Assembly: GCF_900088415.1 (NCBI RefSeq)
Contig: NZ_FLLQ01000011.1
Span: 62,001 to 126,000, forward strand
Reading direction: 5' to 3'
Source of the DNA: Vibrio mediterranei
GTDB taxonomy: Bacteria; Pseudomonadota; Gammaproteobacteria; Enterobacterales; Vibrionaceae
Length of the DNA: 64,000 nucleotides
The position numbers were made by a program, and so were the translations under genes. Below, piece after piece: positions 43,683 to 52,704 of the stretch; position 1 is the stretch's first letter; each line of letters opens with the position of its first letter. The notes beneath the pieces are model-generated. The model did not search any database. It saw nothing but the letters and a program-made list of their open reading frames with translations, and had not been told where the DNA came from.

Positions 43683-44108
43683 ATGTCGTTTAAATCGTTA
43701 CTGTTTTCGTTTCAAGGTCGTGTGGGACGCAAAACATTCTGGATGTGGAATGTCTGTTATTACCTTGCCATTATGATTTTTGCTCAAGGTATGAACGTAC
43801 TGTTCCCAGCATTGGTACATATTTTGTTGCCAATCTTCTTGCTCATTATCTTGATTCCAGATTTAGCGATTACGGCAAAGCGTTGGCATGATCGTAATAA
43901 ATCGAGTTGGTGGCTATTGCTGAATATCCCATTGGTCTTTGGTCGAATGAGCCTGCCGACATTGGATCCAGCAACCGCAGCTCAGCCGTCCATGGTACAA
44001 AGTGTTATCTCCTTTGCTGCGCTGGCTTGTGGTTTGTGGATATTAGTTGAATGTGGCTTTATGAAAGGCACAGAAGGCGAAAACCAGTATGGACGTGAGC
44101 CTCAATAA
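43683..44108 (+). CDS. DUF805 inner-membrane protein
   Basis: A 141-residue membrane protein of the DUF805 (YhaH-like) family. The signature start FKSLLFSFQGRVGRKTFWMWN is followed by four hydrophobic segments and the conserved ITAKRWHDRNKSSWWLLL. The function of the family is not known. The start was taken at the second of two adjacent start codons (GTG-ATG). It ends at a long terminator hairpin shared with the convergent DUF3135 gene. Confidence 0.88.
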   Translation: MSFKSLLFSFQGRVGRKTFWMWNVCYYLAIMIFAQGMNVLFPALVHILLPIFLLIILIPDLAITAKRWHDRNKSSWWLLLNIPLVFGRMSLPTLDPATAAQPSMVQSVISFAALACGLWILVECGFMKGTEGENQYGREPQ

Positions 44109-44123
44109 AATTGACGAACAATC

Positions 44124-44151
44124 AAAAAGGGAAGCATGGCTTCCCTTTTTT
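44124..44151. terminator. Bidirectional terminator between DUF805 and DUF3135 genes
   Basis: AAAAAGGGAAGC-ATG-GCTTCCCTTTTT, a 12-bp perfect stem with a 3-base loop, flanked by A and T tracts. Confidence 0.93.
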
Positions 44152-44157
44152 GTTGGT

Positions 44158-44487
44158 TTAGCGCCATTCTTCAGGTTTAGAGAAAGGCAAAATATCGGCG
44201 CTTTTGTTGCTCTCTGACGCTTCTCCATTTAAGGCTTGCGAGAATTTAACGATTTGACGATGCAATTCTTGACGTAATAACACATTGGCGTGAATGGGAT
44301 TTTTGGCGCGCTGTAAAACCCGTTCAATGTGAGATTGTTGAGCATGCAGTCGCGGCTGCATCTCATCAGAACAGGTAGAGATAAACTGCTGGGACAAGTC
44401 GTGGCGCAGTCGACTCAACTTCTCGGGGTTGTCCTTGGCCATTGCGGCTAGTTCATCGAATGACGGCAGAGTAATAGGCGTTACCAT
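44158..44487 (-). CDS. DUF3135-type conserved protein
   Basis: A 109-residue, helical and basic cytoplasmic protein. It begins MVTPITLPSFDELAAMAKDNPEKLSRLRHD, which matches the DUF3135 pattern as I remember it from vibrios. No enzymatic motif is visible and the function is unknown. It lies between the terminator hairpin and the HTH regulator gene, both on the minus strand, with about 130 bases upstream. Confidence 0.7.
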   Translation of the reverse strand: MVTPITLPSFDELAAMAKDNPEKLSRLRHDLSQQFISTCSDEMQPRLHAQQSHIERVLQRAKNPIHANVLLRQELHRQIVKFSQALNGEASESNKSADILPFSKPEEWR

Positions 44488-44619
44488 GTGCGTTCCTCAC
44501 CAAAAGAATCTCCATGCATATAATCAGCGTAGGAGTTAATGAGAAAAGACAAAATAAAACTGTAAATAGTCTCAGGAGTGAGACGAGCCAGCAGCGTTAC
44601 TATGAGCTGTTTATTGAAG

Positions 44620-45240
44620 TTAGCTTCTGTCGCTAAAGGTATATACGCAGCGACGAGCACCTTGAACAATATGTTCGTCTCGTTGAACCAAAATATCGTT
44701 ACCAACGAGGGCTTGAAAGACATTCAGCTCAGACTGACACAGAGTTTCACAGCGTTGTGCGGCTTTACAGATTGGGCAGTGATTTTCAATTAAGACAAAG
44801 CCATCTTCAATCTGTTGAAATTCAGCCATATACCCATCCTTATCACGCAGTTCAGTGAGTTTCTCTACTTTACTTTGTAGGTCGGGAAGGCTGTCAAAAT
44901 GAGGACGATAAGTCGCGAGGGTGTTCGTTTCGCGCTCTTTGGATACTTTATTGAGTCCTTCAGCACCAAACACTTGTTCAATTGCATCAATAAACTGAAC
45001 CGTTAAATCACTGTGGCGATCGGAAAACTGGGCATGCCCTTTGGCAGTGAGTGACCAATGTCGATTCGGTCGACCTACTTTAACTTTAACATCTTCAAAA
45101 CGTAGAAATCCCTCCTCTTCAAGGCCCTGCAAATGTTGCCTAGCACCCATCGTGGTGATGTTTAAACGTGAAGCAATTTGTTTAGCGGTGACTGCGCCTT
45201 CTCGTTTTATGATGTCAATAATTTGGTCAGTGGCTTTCAT
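44620..45240 (-). CDS. SufR/DeoR-like winged-helix regulator with a cysteine cluster
   Basis: A 206-residue regulator. The N-terminal winged helix (residues ~1-70, AVTAKQIASRLNITTMGARQHLQGLEEEGFLRFED) belongs to the ArsR/SufR class. The C-terminal part carries a cysteine cluster, NHCPICKAAQRCETLCQSELNVF followed by ARRCVYTF. SufR-type regulators bind a [4Fe-4S] cluster through such cysteines, so this is probably an iron-sulfur or redox-sensing regulator; target genes are not indicated. It is transcribed alone on the minus strand between DUF3135 and glpX. Confidence 0.8.
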   Translation of the reverse strand: MKATDQIIDIIKREGAVTAKQIASRLNITTMGARQHLQGLEEEGFLRFEDVKVKVGRPNRHWSLTAKGHAQFSDRHSDLTVQFIDAIEQVFGAEGLNKVSKERETNTLATYRPHFDSLPDLQSKVEKLTELRDKDGYMAEFQQIEDGFVLIENHCPICKAAQRCETLCQSELNVFQALVGNDILVQRDEHIVQGARRCVYTFSDRS

Positions 45241-45351
45241 TAGTGCGTCCGTTTCTCTTAAATCAGCCTATGGATAACGATAGTTGGGGTATTATGGCGA
45301 ATAAGGTTAATAAAGCAAATTATTTACTATCTTCATAATAGATGAAAAAAA

Positions 45352-45369
45352 CGCTGGCTACAGCCAGCG
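45352..45369 (-). terminator. Terminator of glpX
   Basis: CGCTGGCT-AC-AGCCAGCG hairpin; on the minus strand a T7 run follows. Confidence 0.88.
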
Positions 45370-45389
45370 CTTTATCTCAATAATGGCGA

Positions 45390-46397
45390 TTATAAGATGA
45401 TATCGCGAATCTCTGGGTCTTTACGCTCTAAATAGTGCGTTGATTTAATACGGCGAATCGTGCGGCAGCGGCCACGAATAAGCAGTGTTTCACTAGTCGC
45501 GATATTGCCCTGACGTGTGATGCCTTCAAGCAGGTCACCTTTAGTAATGCCCGTCGCCGAGAACACCACATTGTCACTACGCGCCATGTCTTCCATGCGA
45601 AGCACAATGTTCGCTTTGACACCCATTTGTGCGCAGCGCTCCAGTTCAAGTTCACCCGCTTTACGGTTTTCTTCGTTATCGCCTTTCACTTCATGACGTG
45701 GAAGTAAGCGACCATGCATGTCACCATCTAGCGCACGAATAACAGCGGCAGAAACCACGCCTTCTGGTGCGCCACCAATGCAATACATGACATCCACTTC
45801 ACTATCTGGCATGCAAGTTAGGATAGACGCGGCTACATCACCATCTGGCACAGCAAAAACACGCACGCCCATGGCTTGCATTTCAGCGATAATCTCATCA
45901 TGACGTGGTTTTGCCAGTGTCGTAACCACAAGCGTATCAAGAGATTTGCCTAAGGCCGCTGCAATGTTGGTTAAGTTTTCAGAAAGTGGTTTGTCTAGGT
46001 CGATAACCCCTTTAGCGCCCGGGCCCACTACCAACTTTTCCATGTACATATCAGGTGCTTTCAAGAAGCTGCCTTTTTCACCAGCGGCTAGAACAGCAAG
46101 TGCGTTCGACTGGCCCATCGCTGTCATGCGAGTACCTTCAATAGGGTCAACCGCGATATCAACAGCGTCACCACCAATACCAACTTGCTCACCGATATAC
46201 AGCATAGGTGCATCATCAATCTCACCTTCACCAATAACGATTTCACCTTCGATATCGGTTTTGTTCAGTAGGCTGCGCATGACTTCTACTGCGGCACCAT
46301 CCGCAGCATTCTTATCGCCACGTCCAAGCCATTTATAACCTGCTAGGGCGGCACCTTCGGTAACTCGTGAAAAAGCCATTGCTAAATCGCGCTTCAT
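45390..46397 (-). CDS. glpX: Class II fructose-1,6-bisphosphatase GlpX
   Basis: Gluconeogenic phosphatase of 335 residues (E. coli GlpX 336). Metal and substrate motifs: EIVIGEGEIDDAPMLYIGE, VDIAVDPIEGT and YCIGGAPEGVVSAAV. Unlike the E. coli gene it is not with glpFK. The order glpX-zapB is typical in vibrios. Confidence 0.96.
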   Translation of the reverse strand: MKRDLAMAFSRVTEGAALAGYKWLGRGDKNAADGAAVEVMRSLLNKTDIEGEIVIGEGEIDDAPMLYIGEQVGIGGDAVDIAVDPIEGTRMTAMGQSNALAVLAAGEKGSFLKAPDMYMEKLVVGPGAKGVIDLDKPLSENLTNIAAALGKSLDTLVVTTLAKPRHDEIIAEMQAMGVRVFAVPDGDVAASILTCMPDSEVDVMYCIGGAPEGVVSAAVIRALDGDMHGRLLPRHEVKGDNEENRKAGELELERCAQMGVKANIVLRMEDMARSDNVVFSATGITKGDLLEGITRQGNIATSETLLIRGRCRTIRRIKSTHYLERKDPEIRDIIL

Positions 46398-46738
46398 ACT
46401 GACTCCAATTAAATGAAAAATGACAAAAGGATTTATGGCGCGAATTCTAGCATATCCAAAAGGAAACGTTTGCTTTTTTGTGGTTTTGGTCGCTATCTTG
46501 TCGCTAAGTTATGATTACTCATTGAGAAAGTGCAGGGAGAAAGGTCAGAGTAAAGTGATAGCAGGGAAGGTTTGACAAGTTTTAGGTAAAGCTTATGTCA
46601 TTTTGCGATGCTTTTTTGACCGAATGGTGAAAAATCTGCAATATAGGGCGTGTCTATCTTCTCTATGCTGAGTAGAATGGGACAATATAGAGTATGAAGT
46701 CTTTTCATGTCACAGAATTAAATTAAGGGTAGGCCGAG
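46398..46738. other. Divergent intergenic region glpX / zapB
   Basis: About 340 bases with no credible gene. It should hold divergent promoters. AT-rich -10-like strings (TAGAAT, TATAGA) are near 46673-46695 upstream of zapB, but no spacing is good enough to call. Confidence 0.4.
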
Positions 46739-46981
46739 ATGTCTTTTGAAGTACTGGAACAACTAGAAGCAAAAATTCAAACTGCAGTTGACACAATCGC
46801 GCTTCTTCAAATGGAAGTTGAAGAACTGAAAGAAGAAAAAGTGCAACTAGCAAATCAAGCAGAAGAGCTACGTAATAGCCGTGAAGAATTGGTTCAAAAG
46901 ACTGAGCAAATGCAACGTGAGCACGGCCAATGGCAAGAGCGTATTCGTAACCTGCTTGGTAAAATGGACGAAGTAGAGTAA
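46739..46981 (+). CDS. zapB: Cell division protein ZapB
   Basis: An 80-residue, almost entirely coiled-coil protein (heptads through LEAKIQTAVDTIALLQMEVEELKEEKVQLANQAEELR) with the family ending WQERIRNLLGKMDEVE. It stimulates Z-ring assembly together with ZapA. E. coli ZapB has 81 residues. It is monocistronic, with its own terminator. Confidence 0.95.
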   Translation: MSFEVLEQLEAKIQTAVDTIALLQMEVEELKEEKVQLANQAEELRNSREELVQKTEQMQREHGQWQERIRNLLGKMDEVE

Positions 46982-47002
46982 TTCATTCGTCAAACGTATT
47001 CG

Positions 47003-47028
47003 AAAGCACTCATTTGAGTGCTTTTTTT
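47003..47028 (+). terminator. Terminator of zapB
   Basis: AAAGCACTC-ATTT-GAGTGCTTT followed by a T run. Confidence 0.92.
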
Positions 47029-47127
47029 ATATCATTTGGTCTAACCAGTGCGACTCACCGTCTCATGACTTTTCGTACACAACTTGAGCACGTATACTAA
47101 CCCCAACTAGGGAAAGGAAAAGTTAGA

Positions 47128-47781
47128 ATGAAAACACGTGACAAAATAGTGTATGCCGCCCTCGACTTATTTAATTTAGATGGCGAGCGCAACGTGACGA
47201 CCAACCATATTGCTGCTCATATCGAGATTAGCCCAGGTAACCTCTATTACCACTTTCGCAATAAACAAGAGATAGTGAGAGAGATCTTTGCGCTGTATTC
47301 GCAAGAGCTCATTGAACGTTTTACTCCTATCCAAGGTCAGCAAGAAAGTTTGGCGCTCCTCAAGCACTATCTTGATTCTATCTTTAATCTAATGTGGAAA
47401 TATCGTTTCTTCTACGCCAACCTGCCAGAGATTCTGCAACGTGATCCTAAGCTGCACGAAGAGTATATTGAGGTTCAGGAGCGATTGCAGGGTAACTTAG
47501 TTAATATCCTAAGAGCCTTTGTTGAACTCGATTTATTGACGATTAACGAGAAAGAACTTAAGTCATTGGTGACCACTCTGCATATGATGGCGGTTGGTTG
47601 GTTGAGCTACCAATCGGCGATGTCACCGAAGACTCAAATTACTGAAGAGGTAATTCAGCAGGGTATGCTACACATGATTAATGTCGTGAAGCCACTATCA
47701 ACGGCAAAAGGTCGTGAACAGCTGTCTCTACTAGAAGATGGTGTAAAAATGATGGGGTCGACAGACAGTCGCTCGCTCTAA
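47128..47781 (+). CDS. TetR/AcrR-family transcriptional regulator
   Basis: A 217-residue regulator. The N-terminal TetR helix-turn-helix is RDKIVYAALDLFNLDGERNVTTNHIAAHIEISPGNLYYHFRNKQEIVREIF (residues ~4-55). The C-terminal helical ligand domain (~60-200) does not reveal the ligand. It has a GAAAGG ribosome-binding site. No obvious target gene is adjacent other than the DHH protein downstream, which is separated by a terminator. It is a conserved vibrio neighbour of zapB as far as I recall. Confidence 0.85.
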   Translation: MKTRDKIVYAALDLFNLDGERNVTTNHIAAHIEISPGNLYYHFRNKQEIVREIFALYSQELIERFTPIQGQQESLALLKHYLDSIFNLMWKYRFFYANLPEILQRDPKLHEEYIEVQERLQGNLVNILRAFVELDLLTINEKELKSLVTTLHMMAVGWLSYQSAMSPKTQITEEVIQQGMLHMINVVKPLSTAKGREQLSLLEDGVKMMGSTDSRSL

Positions 47782-47811
47782 CGGCATGATATATAGCCAA
47801 TTCATCTTGTT

Positions 47812-47840
47812 ACAAACCCTGCTATCTTAGTAGGGTTTGT
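47812..47840 (+). terminator. Terminator after the TetR-family gene
   Basis: ACAAACCCT..CTA / TAG..AGGGTTTGT-type hairpin followed by TGTTTT. Confidence 0.8.
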
Positions 47841-47859
47841 TGTTTTAGGCACCAGATTA

Positions 47860-48873
47860 ATGGAGAGCGACGACGGGATGGCTGATAACGAAATGAAAGC
47901 AAAAGCACACTATGATGTATTTAATGGCGATGCCGATGGTATTTTGTCATTGCTGCAATTGCGATTAGCTCAGCCGAAAGAAACACAGCTGATCTCAGGG
48001 ATTAAGCGTGATATTGCGCTGTTACAACGAGTCCCCGTCGCAGAAGCAGGCTCTGTTACAGTGCTCGACATCTCCATGGATAAAAACCAAAACGCCTTAG
48101 ATGAGCTTTTGGATCATGATGTTCCTATTACTTATATCGATCACCACAAAGCATCAACTATTCCCCACAGCGACATTTTGGATGCGCACATCGACCTTGA
48201 TGCCAATACGTGCACCGCACTGATTGTAGATAAGCTATTACAAGGCCAGTATCGAACTTGGGCGATTGCTGCGGCCTACGGAGATAATATGTTGAGTAGT
48301 GCTGAGCATTTAGCGAATGAGCTTAAACTCACGCACGAGCAACGACACTTTCTCAAGCAATTAGGAACCTTGGTGAATTACAACGGTTATGGAGAGAGCT
48401 TAGCTGATCTACATTTTGACCCAGTCATCCTTTATCAGGCGTTATTGGCGTACCCTGACCCGTTTGATTGCCAGAAAGACGCCTCTTCTCCGTATTACAC
48501 TCTTAAATCGGCGTTTGAGAGTGATGAAATAGCGTTAGAGGCAACGGAAACTGTCTTTGAGTCGGACATCTTGAAAGTGGTAAAGCTGCCAGCAACGCCA
48601 GCGGCGAGGAGAATGTCGGGGACTTGGATAAATCGCTTGGCGAATGAAGCGCCTGACCAAGCTCATATTTCGTTAGTGCCGAGAAGCGGCTCGAGCAAAA
48701 GCGCTAGTTATACCGTTTCAGTTAGGGCTCCGCTGAACAATAAGCAAGGCGCTGCTGAGATTTGTAGTCAGTTTGCCACAGGTGGTGGGCGAGAGGCGGC
48801 AGGGGGCATCAATGAGTTGCCAGAGCATGAGGTAGAGCGACTGATTCAAGTCGCTCAAGAGTGTTATCGCTAA
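47860..48873 (+). CDS. DHH-family phosphoesterase
   Basis: A 337-residue member of the DHH phosphoesterase superfamily. The N-terminal domain has FNGDADGILSLLQL (DxD metal site) and the DHH motif in YIDHHKAST; the C-terminal DHHA1-like region has FATGGGREAAGGIN. Relatives hydrolyse nanoRNA, pAp or cyclic dinucleotides, but this one is a divergent group, so the substrate is open. Alternative starts at 47878 (MADNEMK) or 47893 (MKAKAHYDVF) are plausible; a GGAG lies just upstream of 47878. Confidence 0.82.
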   Translation: MESDDGMADNEMKAKAHYDVFNGDADGILSLLQLRLAQPKETQLISGIKRDIALLQRVPVAEAGSVTVLDISMDKNQNALDELLDHDVPITYIDHHKASTIPHSDILDAHIDLDANTCTALIVDKLLQGQYRTWAIAAAYGDNMLSSAEHLANELKLTHEQRHFLKQLGTLVNYNGYGESLADLHFDPVILYQALLAYPDPFDCQKDASSPYYTLKSAFESDEIALEATETVFESDILKVVKLPATPAARRMSGTWINRLANEAPDQAHISLVPRSGSSKSASYTVSVRAPLNNKQGAAEICSQFATGGGREAAGGINELPEHEVERLIQVAQECYR

Positions 48874-48894
48874 GTACCCACACTTGGCTTTACG

Positions 48895-50025
48895 TTATCG
48901 TTTTAGCCAGCTTTTTGGGTTTTGTACTTTACTGTTGCGGCGGATTTCGAAATACAGCGATGAGCTTGATTGACCGCCCGTGTCACCAGCAAGTGCGATG
49001 GTCTCTCCTGCGGAGACTTTATCCCCTTCTTTTTTCAGCAATGTCTGGTTATAACCATAAAGCGTCATGTCACCTTTACCATGGTCCAATAGTACCACCA
49101 GTCCGTAGCCGCGTAGGTAGTCGGCGAAGACGACAGTACCAGAATAAACAGACTTTATAGATTCTCCGTAATTAGCTTGAATAACCATGCCTTTCCAGTT
49201 CACTTGTCCAGTTTGCTTGGTCCCAAAGCTATGTAGAACTTTTCCTTTCACCGGCCAAGGCAGCTTACCTTTCTGTCGAGCCAGACCATCCATAGGTACT
49301 TGATTGCGCTTAGCAGCTTTGGCGATTTCCGCCTTCAAGCGTGTTTCATTACGTTGCAGTTCAGCTAGGTAGGTCTTATCGCTTGAGATGCTCTTTCTGA
49401 TTTTAGATACCGTACTTTTGCGACTGGCTTGGTTTTTCGCAAGAGAGTTTCGCTTGTCTTTTTGTTGCTCGAGTAATTGTGCAATTTGATTACGTTCAAG
49501 CTCAAGGGCACGTTCACTCTCTGCCAGATCCAGTTCAGTTTGTGCTAATTTCTCCAAAGTCTCAGCACGTGCTTTGGCAAGATATTGGTAGTACTGGCTA
49601 ATACGGTCTTCATCTGGATTGGTACTAAACACACTCGAGGCTGAGTTGTTCTGCTTTGTCACGTAATAGGTTTGCACCAACTCGGCGAGGATCTTTTGCT
49701 GCTGTTTTTTCTGCTCGGTGAGCTCTTCGACTTGTTGATGAAAACTATCGAGGTTGCGATTAGCTTGAGCAAGTTGAGCGGTGGTCGATTTTATCTCTTT
49801 CTCAATGTTAGAAATGCCGACTTCTTGTTGACGCAAAGACTTTTGTAATTTATCGAGCTCTTTTTGCTGCGCAGACAGTTCTTTCTGTTGGCGTGTAATT
49901 TCGCTCTTTACGCCAGTCAGTTCATTTTGATTGGCTAAAGTGAGAGTCGGGTATGTAACAAGCCCGATGCTAAGAATCCATGCCGATATAGAGGGGATGA
50001 AAGGCGTTTTATTATTGGGTTTCAT
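48895..50025 (-). CDS. envC: Murein hydrolase activator EnvC
   Basis: A 376-residue periplasmic protein. A signal peptide (ISAWILSIGLVTYPTLTLA) is followed by a long coiled coil (residues ~35-230, repeated Gln/Lys/Leu heptads such as QQKELSAQQKELDKLQKSL) and a C-terminal LytM/M23 domain (WPVKGKVLHSFGTKQTGQVNWKGMVI; GYGLVVLLDHGKGDMTLYGYN). The LytM zinc ligands are incomplete, as expected for EnvC, which activates amidases at the septum. The start ATG at 50025 has GGAAGTAGA upstream; the longer frame to 50076 is unlikely. It is downstream of gpmI in the same orientation, as in E. coli. Confidence 0.92.
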   Translation of the reverse strand: MKPNNKTPFIPSISAWILSIGLVTYPTLTLANQNELTGVKSEITRQQKELSAQQKELDKLQKSLRQQEVGISNIEKEIKSTTAQLAQANRNLDSFHQQVEELTEQKKQQQKILAELVQTYYVTKQNNSASSVFSTNPDEDRISQYYQYLAKARAETLEKLAQTELDLAESERALELERNQIAQLLEQQKDKRNSLAKNQASRKSTVSKIRKSISSDKTYLAELQRNETRLKAEIAKAAKRNQVPMDGLARQKGKLPWPVKGKVLHSFGTKQTGQVNWKGMVIQANYGESIKSVYSGTVVFADYLRGYGLVVLLDHGKGDMTLYGYNQTLLKKEGDKVSAGETIALAGDTGGQSSSSLYFEIRRNSKVQNPKSWLKR

Positions 50026-50119
50026 TCTACTTCCGTTAAAAATACCGACCAAGTCTGTTCGTGCCCAGATGCGCAACCACCATTATATCCACACTTAGGG
50101 CTAGAGGTGCAAGCATACA

Positions 50120-50149
50120 AAAACGCCGATGCGTATGCACCGGCGTTTT
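50120..50149 (-). terminator. Terminator of gpmI
   Basis: AAAACGCCG..TGC / GCA..CGGCGTTTT hairpin between gpmI and envC. Confidence 0.85.
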
Positions 50150-50181
50150 ATCAAGCTTATGTCATTACTTTGCGAAGCTGA

Positions 50182-51714
50182 TTACTTAACCAGTACGTCG
50201 CCAGACATTTCTGCTGGAATTTCCATGCCAGTCATAGAAAGCATAGTTGGAGCTAGATCAGACAGCTTACCACCTTCTTTGAACTCAACCGCTTTATCAC
50301 CAACGTAGATCAGCGGTACTGGTAGGTTAGTGTGAGCAGTGTGAGTACCACCTGTCTCAGGGTCCACCATCATTTCAGCGTTACCGTGGTCAGCAGTGAT
50401 CAGCATTTGACCGCCAACTTCTTTAATCGCTTCAACCACTTTACCTACACTTGCGTCTAGAGCTTCAATCGCTTGCTCAGCAGCTTCGTATACGCCTGTA
50501 TGGCCAACCATATCTGCGTTTGGATAGTTACAGATAATAGTGTCGTATTTACCTGACTTGATAGCCGCAACCATTTTTTCAGTCAGCTCTTCAGAGCTCA
50601 TCTCTGGTTGTAGGTCATAAGTAGCCACTTTTGGAGAAGCAACAAGTTGACGCTCTTCGCCGTCAAATTCGTTCTCAACACCACCGTTGAAGAAGAAGGT
50701 TACGTGTGCGTACTTTTCTGTCTCAGAAATACGTAGCTGAGTTTTGCCTGCTTTAGATAGCCACTCACCGTAAGTGTTTTCAAGAGAGGCTGGTGGGAAT
50801 GCACATGCAAGTGGGATATCAGCTGCGTATTGAGTCAGCATAACGAAGTCAACCGCTGGGAAGACTTTACGCTCGAAACCATCAAATGCAGGTACGAATG
50901 CACGAGTAATTTCACGAGCACGGTCAGCACGGTAGTTCATGAAGATAACGGCATCGCCATCAACGATAGCAGCTGACTCTTGGCCTTCTGCACGAATTTC
51001 TGTTGGTGCAACGAATTCATCGTTTTCATCACGAGAGTAAGCCGCTTCTAGACCTGCAACTGCAGAATCAAATGTGAAGGCGCCTTCTGCTTGAGTCAGT
51101 AGGTCGTACGCTTTTTCTACGCGATCCCAGTTGTTATCACGATCCATTGCATAGTAACGACCAACAAGAGACGCTACACGGCCTTTGCCTAGCTCTGCAA
51201 ATAGAGCGTCAAAGCGTTGCAGTGAACCTTCCGCGCTACGTGGTGGAGTGTCACGACCGTCTAGGAAGCAGTGTAGGTAGATTTTCTCTGCGCCACGCTC
51301 TGCTGCCATTTTCACTGCAGCGTAGATGTGATCTTCGTGAGAGTGAACGCCACCTGGAGACATAAGACCCATTAGGTGAACCGCTTTACCTGCTGCGATA
51401 GCTTTATCCATTGCCGCAACAAGGATTTCGTTTTGACCGAATTCACCGTCAGTAATAGATTTTGTGATGCGAGTAAGGTCTTGGTATACCACGCGACCAG
51501 CACCAATATTGGTGTGACCCACTTCTGAGTTACCCATTTGACCATCCGGTAGACCTACGTCCATGCCAGAAGCCGAAATTAGTGTACGTGGATTGTTTGC
51601 CCACAAGCCGTCCATAACTGGAGTTTTTGCGTTGTTGATTGCGTTGCTTGCGTTGTCTTCACGGTAACCCCAACCGTCAAGAATCACTAGAGCCATTGGC
51701 TTCTTAGCTGACAT
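50182..51714 (-). CDS. gpmI: 2,3-bisphosphoglycerate-independent phosphoglycerate mutase
   Basis: A 510-residue Mn-dependent mutase that interconverts 3- and 2-phosphoglycerate. The alkaline-phosphatase-like metal sites are visible: MALVILDGWG at the N-terminus, the catalytic Ser in QMGNSEVGHTNIGAG, CFLDGRDTPPRSA, NYPNADMVGHTG and ITADHGNAEMM. The length is that of E. coli GpmI (about 514). It is divergent from yibN. Confidence 0.97.
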   Translation of the reverse strand: MSAKKPMALVILDGWGYREDNASNAINNAKTPVMDGLWANNPRTLISASGMDVGLPDGQMGNSEVGHTNIGAGRVVYQDLTRITKSITDGEFGQNEILVAAMDKAIAAGKAVHLMGLMSPGGVHSHEDHIYAAVKMAAERGAEKIYLHCFLDGRDTPPRSAEGSLQRFDALFAELGKGRVASLVGRYYAMDRDNNWDRVEKAYDLLTQAEGAFTFDSAVAGLEAAYSRDENDEFVAPTEIRAEGQESAAIVDGDAVIFMNYRADRAREITRAFVPAFDGFERKVFPAVDFVMLTQYAADIPLACAFPPASLENTYGEWLSKAGKTQLRISETEKYAHVTFFFNGGVENEFDGEERQLVASPKVATYDLQPEMSSEELTEKMVAAIKSGKYDTIICNYPNADMVGHTGVYEAAEQAIEALDASVGKVVEAIKEVGGQMLITADHGNAEMMVDPETGGTHTAHTNLPVPLIYVGDKAVEFKEGGKLSDLAPTMLSMTGMEIPAEMSGDVLVK

Positions 51715-52110
51715 AGTTATAACCTCGTCAAATCGATAGTAACTTTACAGAAAACAAATTAGCGTAATTTTACTACACTTTTTAACCAAAACTGTAGTGG
51801 CAGATCAAATAATGTTTGTGATTGCAGTTACTTGTTTTCAGTTTTGGACAGTTGAAACCACTAATAGTTTTCCGCGTGAGGTAATCATAGACGCTATTTT
51901 TGGATGATTCCTCGCCTTTGTTTCTATTAATACGCCTTTACTAGCAGGTTTGGCTAATTGGTTTTCTCTATCTCTGCAATAGTAATGTCGCCTGGGTTGA
52001 GGAGAGGGATCTCAATTCTTTGTTCGAAACATTTTCCCCTCTCGCCAGAGCACGACTAAGCCGCTATACTCCTCGACTGATTTAATGTTCAACTATTAAG
52101 AGCGCAAGCT
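51715..52110. promoter_or_regulatory. Divergent intergenic region gpmI / yibN with candidate yibN promoter
   Basis: About 395 bases with no gene. For yibN a plausible sigma-70 promoter is TCGCCA (52042-52047), a 17-base spacer, and TATACT (52065-52070), 41 bases before the start. The gpmI promoter was not located. Confidence 0.45.
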
Positions 52111-52545
52111 ATGCAAGAGTATTTAGAATTTTTTCAACAAAACATGATCATGGCACTAGTGTGGGTTGCACTATTCGTCGCTCTGATTGCCAACATCTTC
52201 AAATCAGCAAATGCTGCATATAAAGAAGTATCGGCTGCGCAAGTGACTCATATGATGAACCGTGAGAATGGTTTAGTGGTTGATATTCGTTCAAAAGACG
52301 ACTTCAAGCGTGGCCATATTACTGACTCGGTAAATGTGCTGCCGTCTGATATTAAGTCAGGTTCAATCCCAAGCCTTGAAAACCATAAATCAGACCCAAT
52401 CATTGTTGTATGTAAGACTGGTCAAACAGCGCAAGAGAGCGCGAATCTGCTAGCTAAAGCAGGGTTTGAGAAAGTTTACTTGCTGAAAAATGGTCTGACG
52501 GCATGGAGCGAAGCGAACCTGCCGCTGATCAAAGGCAAAAAGTAA
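52111..52545 (+). CDS. yibN: Rhodanese-like membrane-anchored protein YibN
   Basis: A 144-residue protein with an N-terminal membrane segment (MIMALVWVALFVALIANIF, ~12-30) and a rhodanese domain (~40-140) with LVVDIRSKDDFKRGHITDSVNVLP. The active-site loop is VVCKTGQTAQESANLLAKAGF, with the catalytic Cys in VCKTGQ. Likely a sulfurtransferase or sulfane carrier. It heads the yibN-secB-gpsA-cysE order of E. coli, except that grxC, normally between yibN and secB, is missing here. Confidence 0.92.
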   Translation: MQEYLEFFQQNMIMALVWVALFVALIANIFKSANAAYKEVSAAQVTHMMNRENGLVVDIRSKDDFKRGHITDSVNVLPSDIKSGSIPSLENHKSDPIIVVCKTGQTAQESANLLAKAGFEKVYLLKNGLTAWSEANLPLIKGKK

Positions 52546-52704
52546 TCGAGAATTTTGAGTAATTTCGCGGCAGTTATGACTAAGGGATGTGATAAGTGCC
52601 ACGGAATTAACGGCTCGCCTAGTCATAGAAGATTGGCTCGGATAGTCTGCAAGACAACTCATAAACGTTTTTGACAATTTTAGACGTATTTAAGGAAAAA
52701 CATC

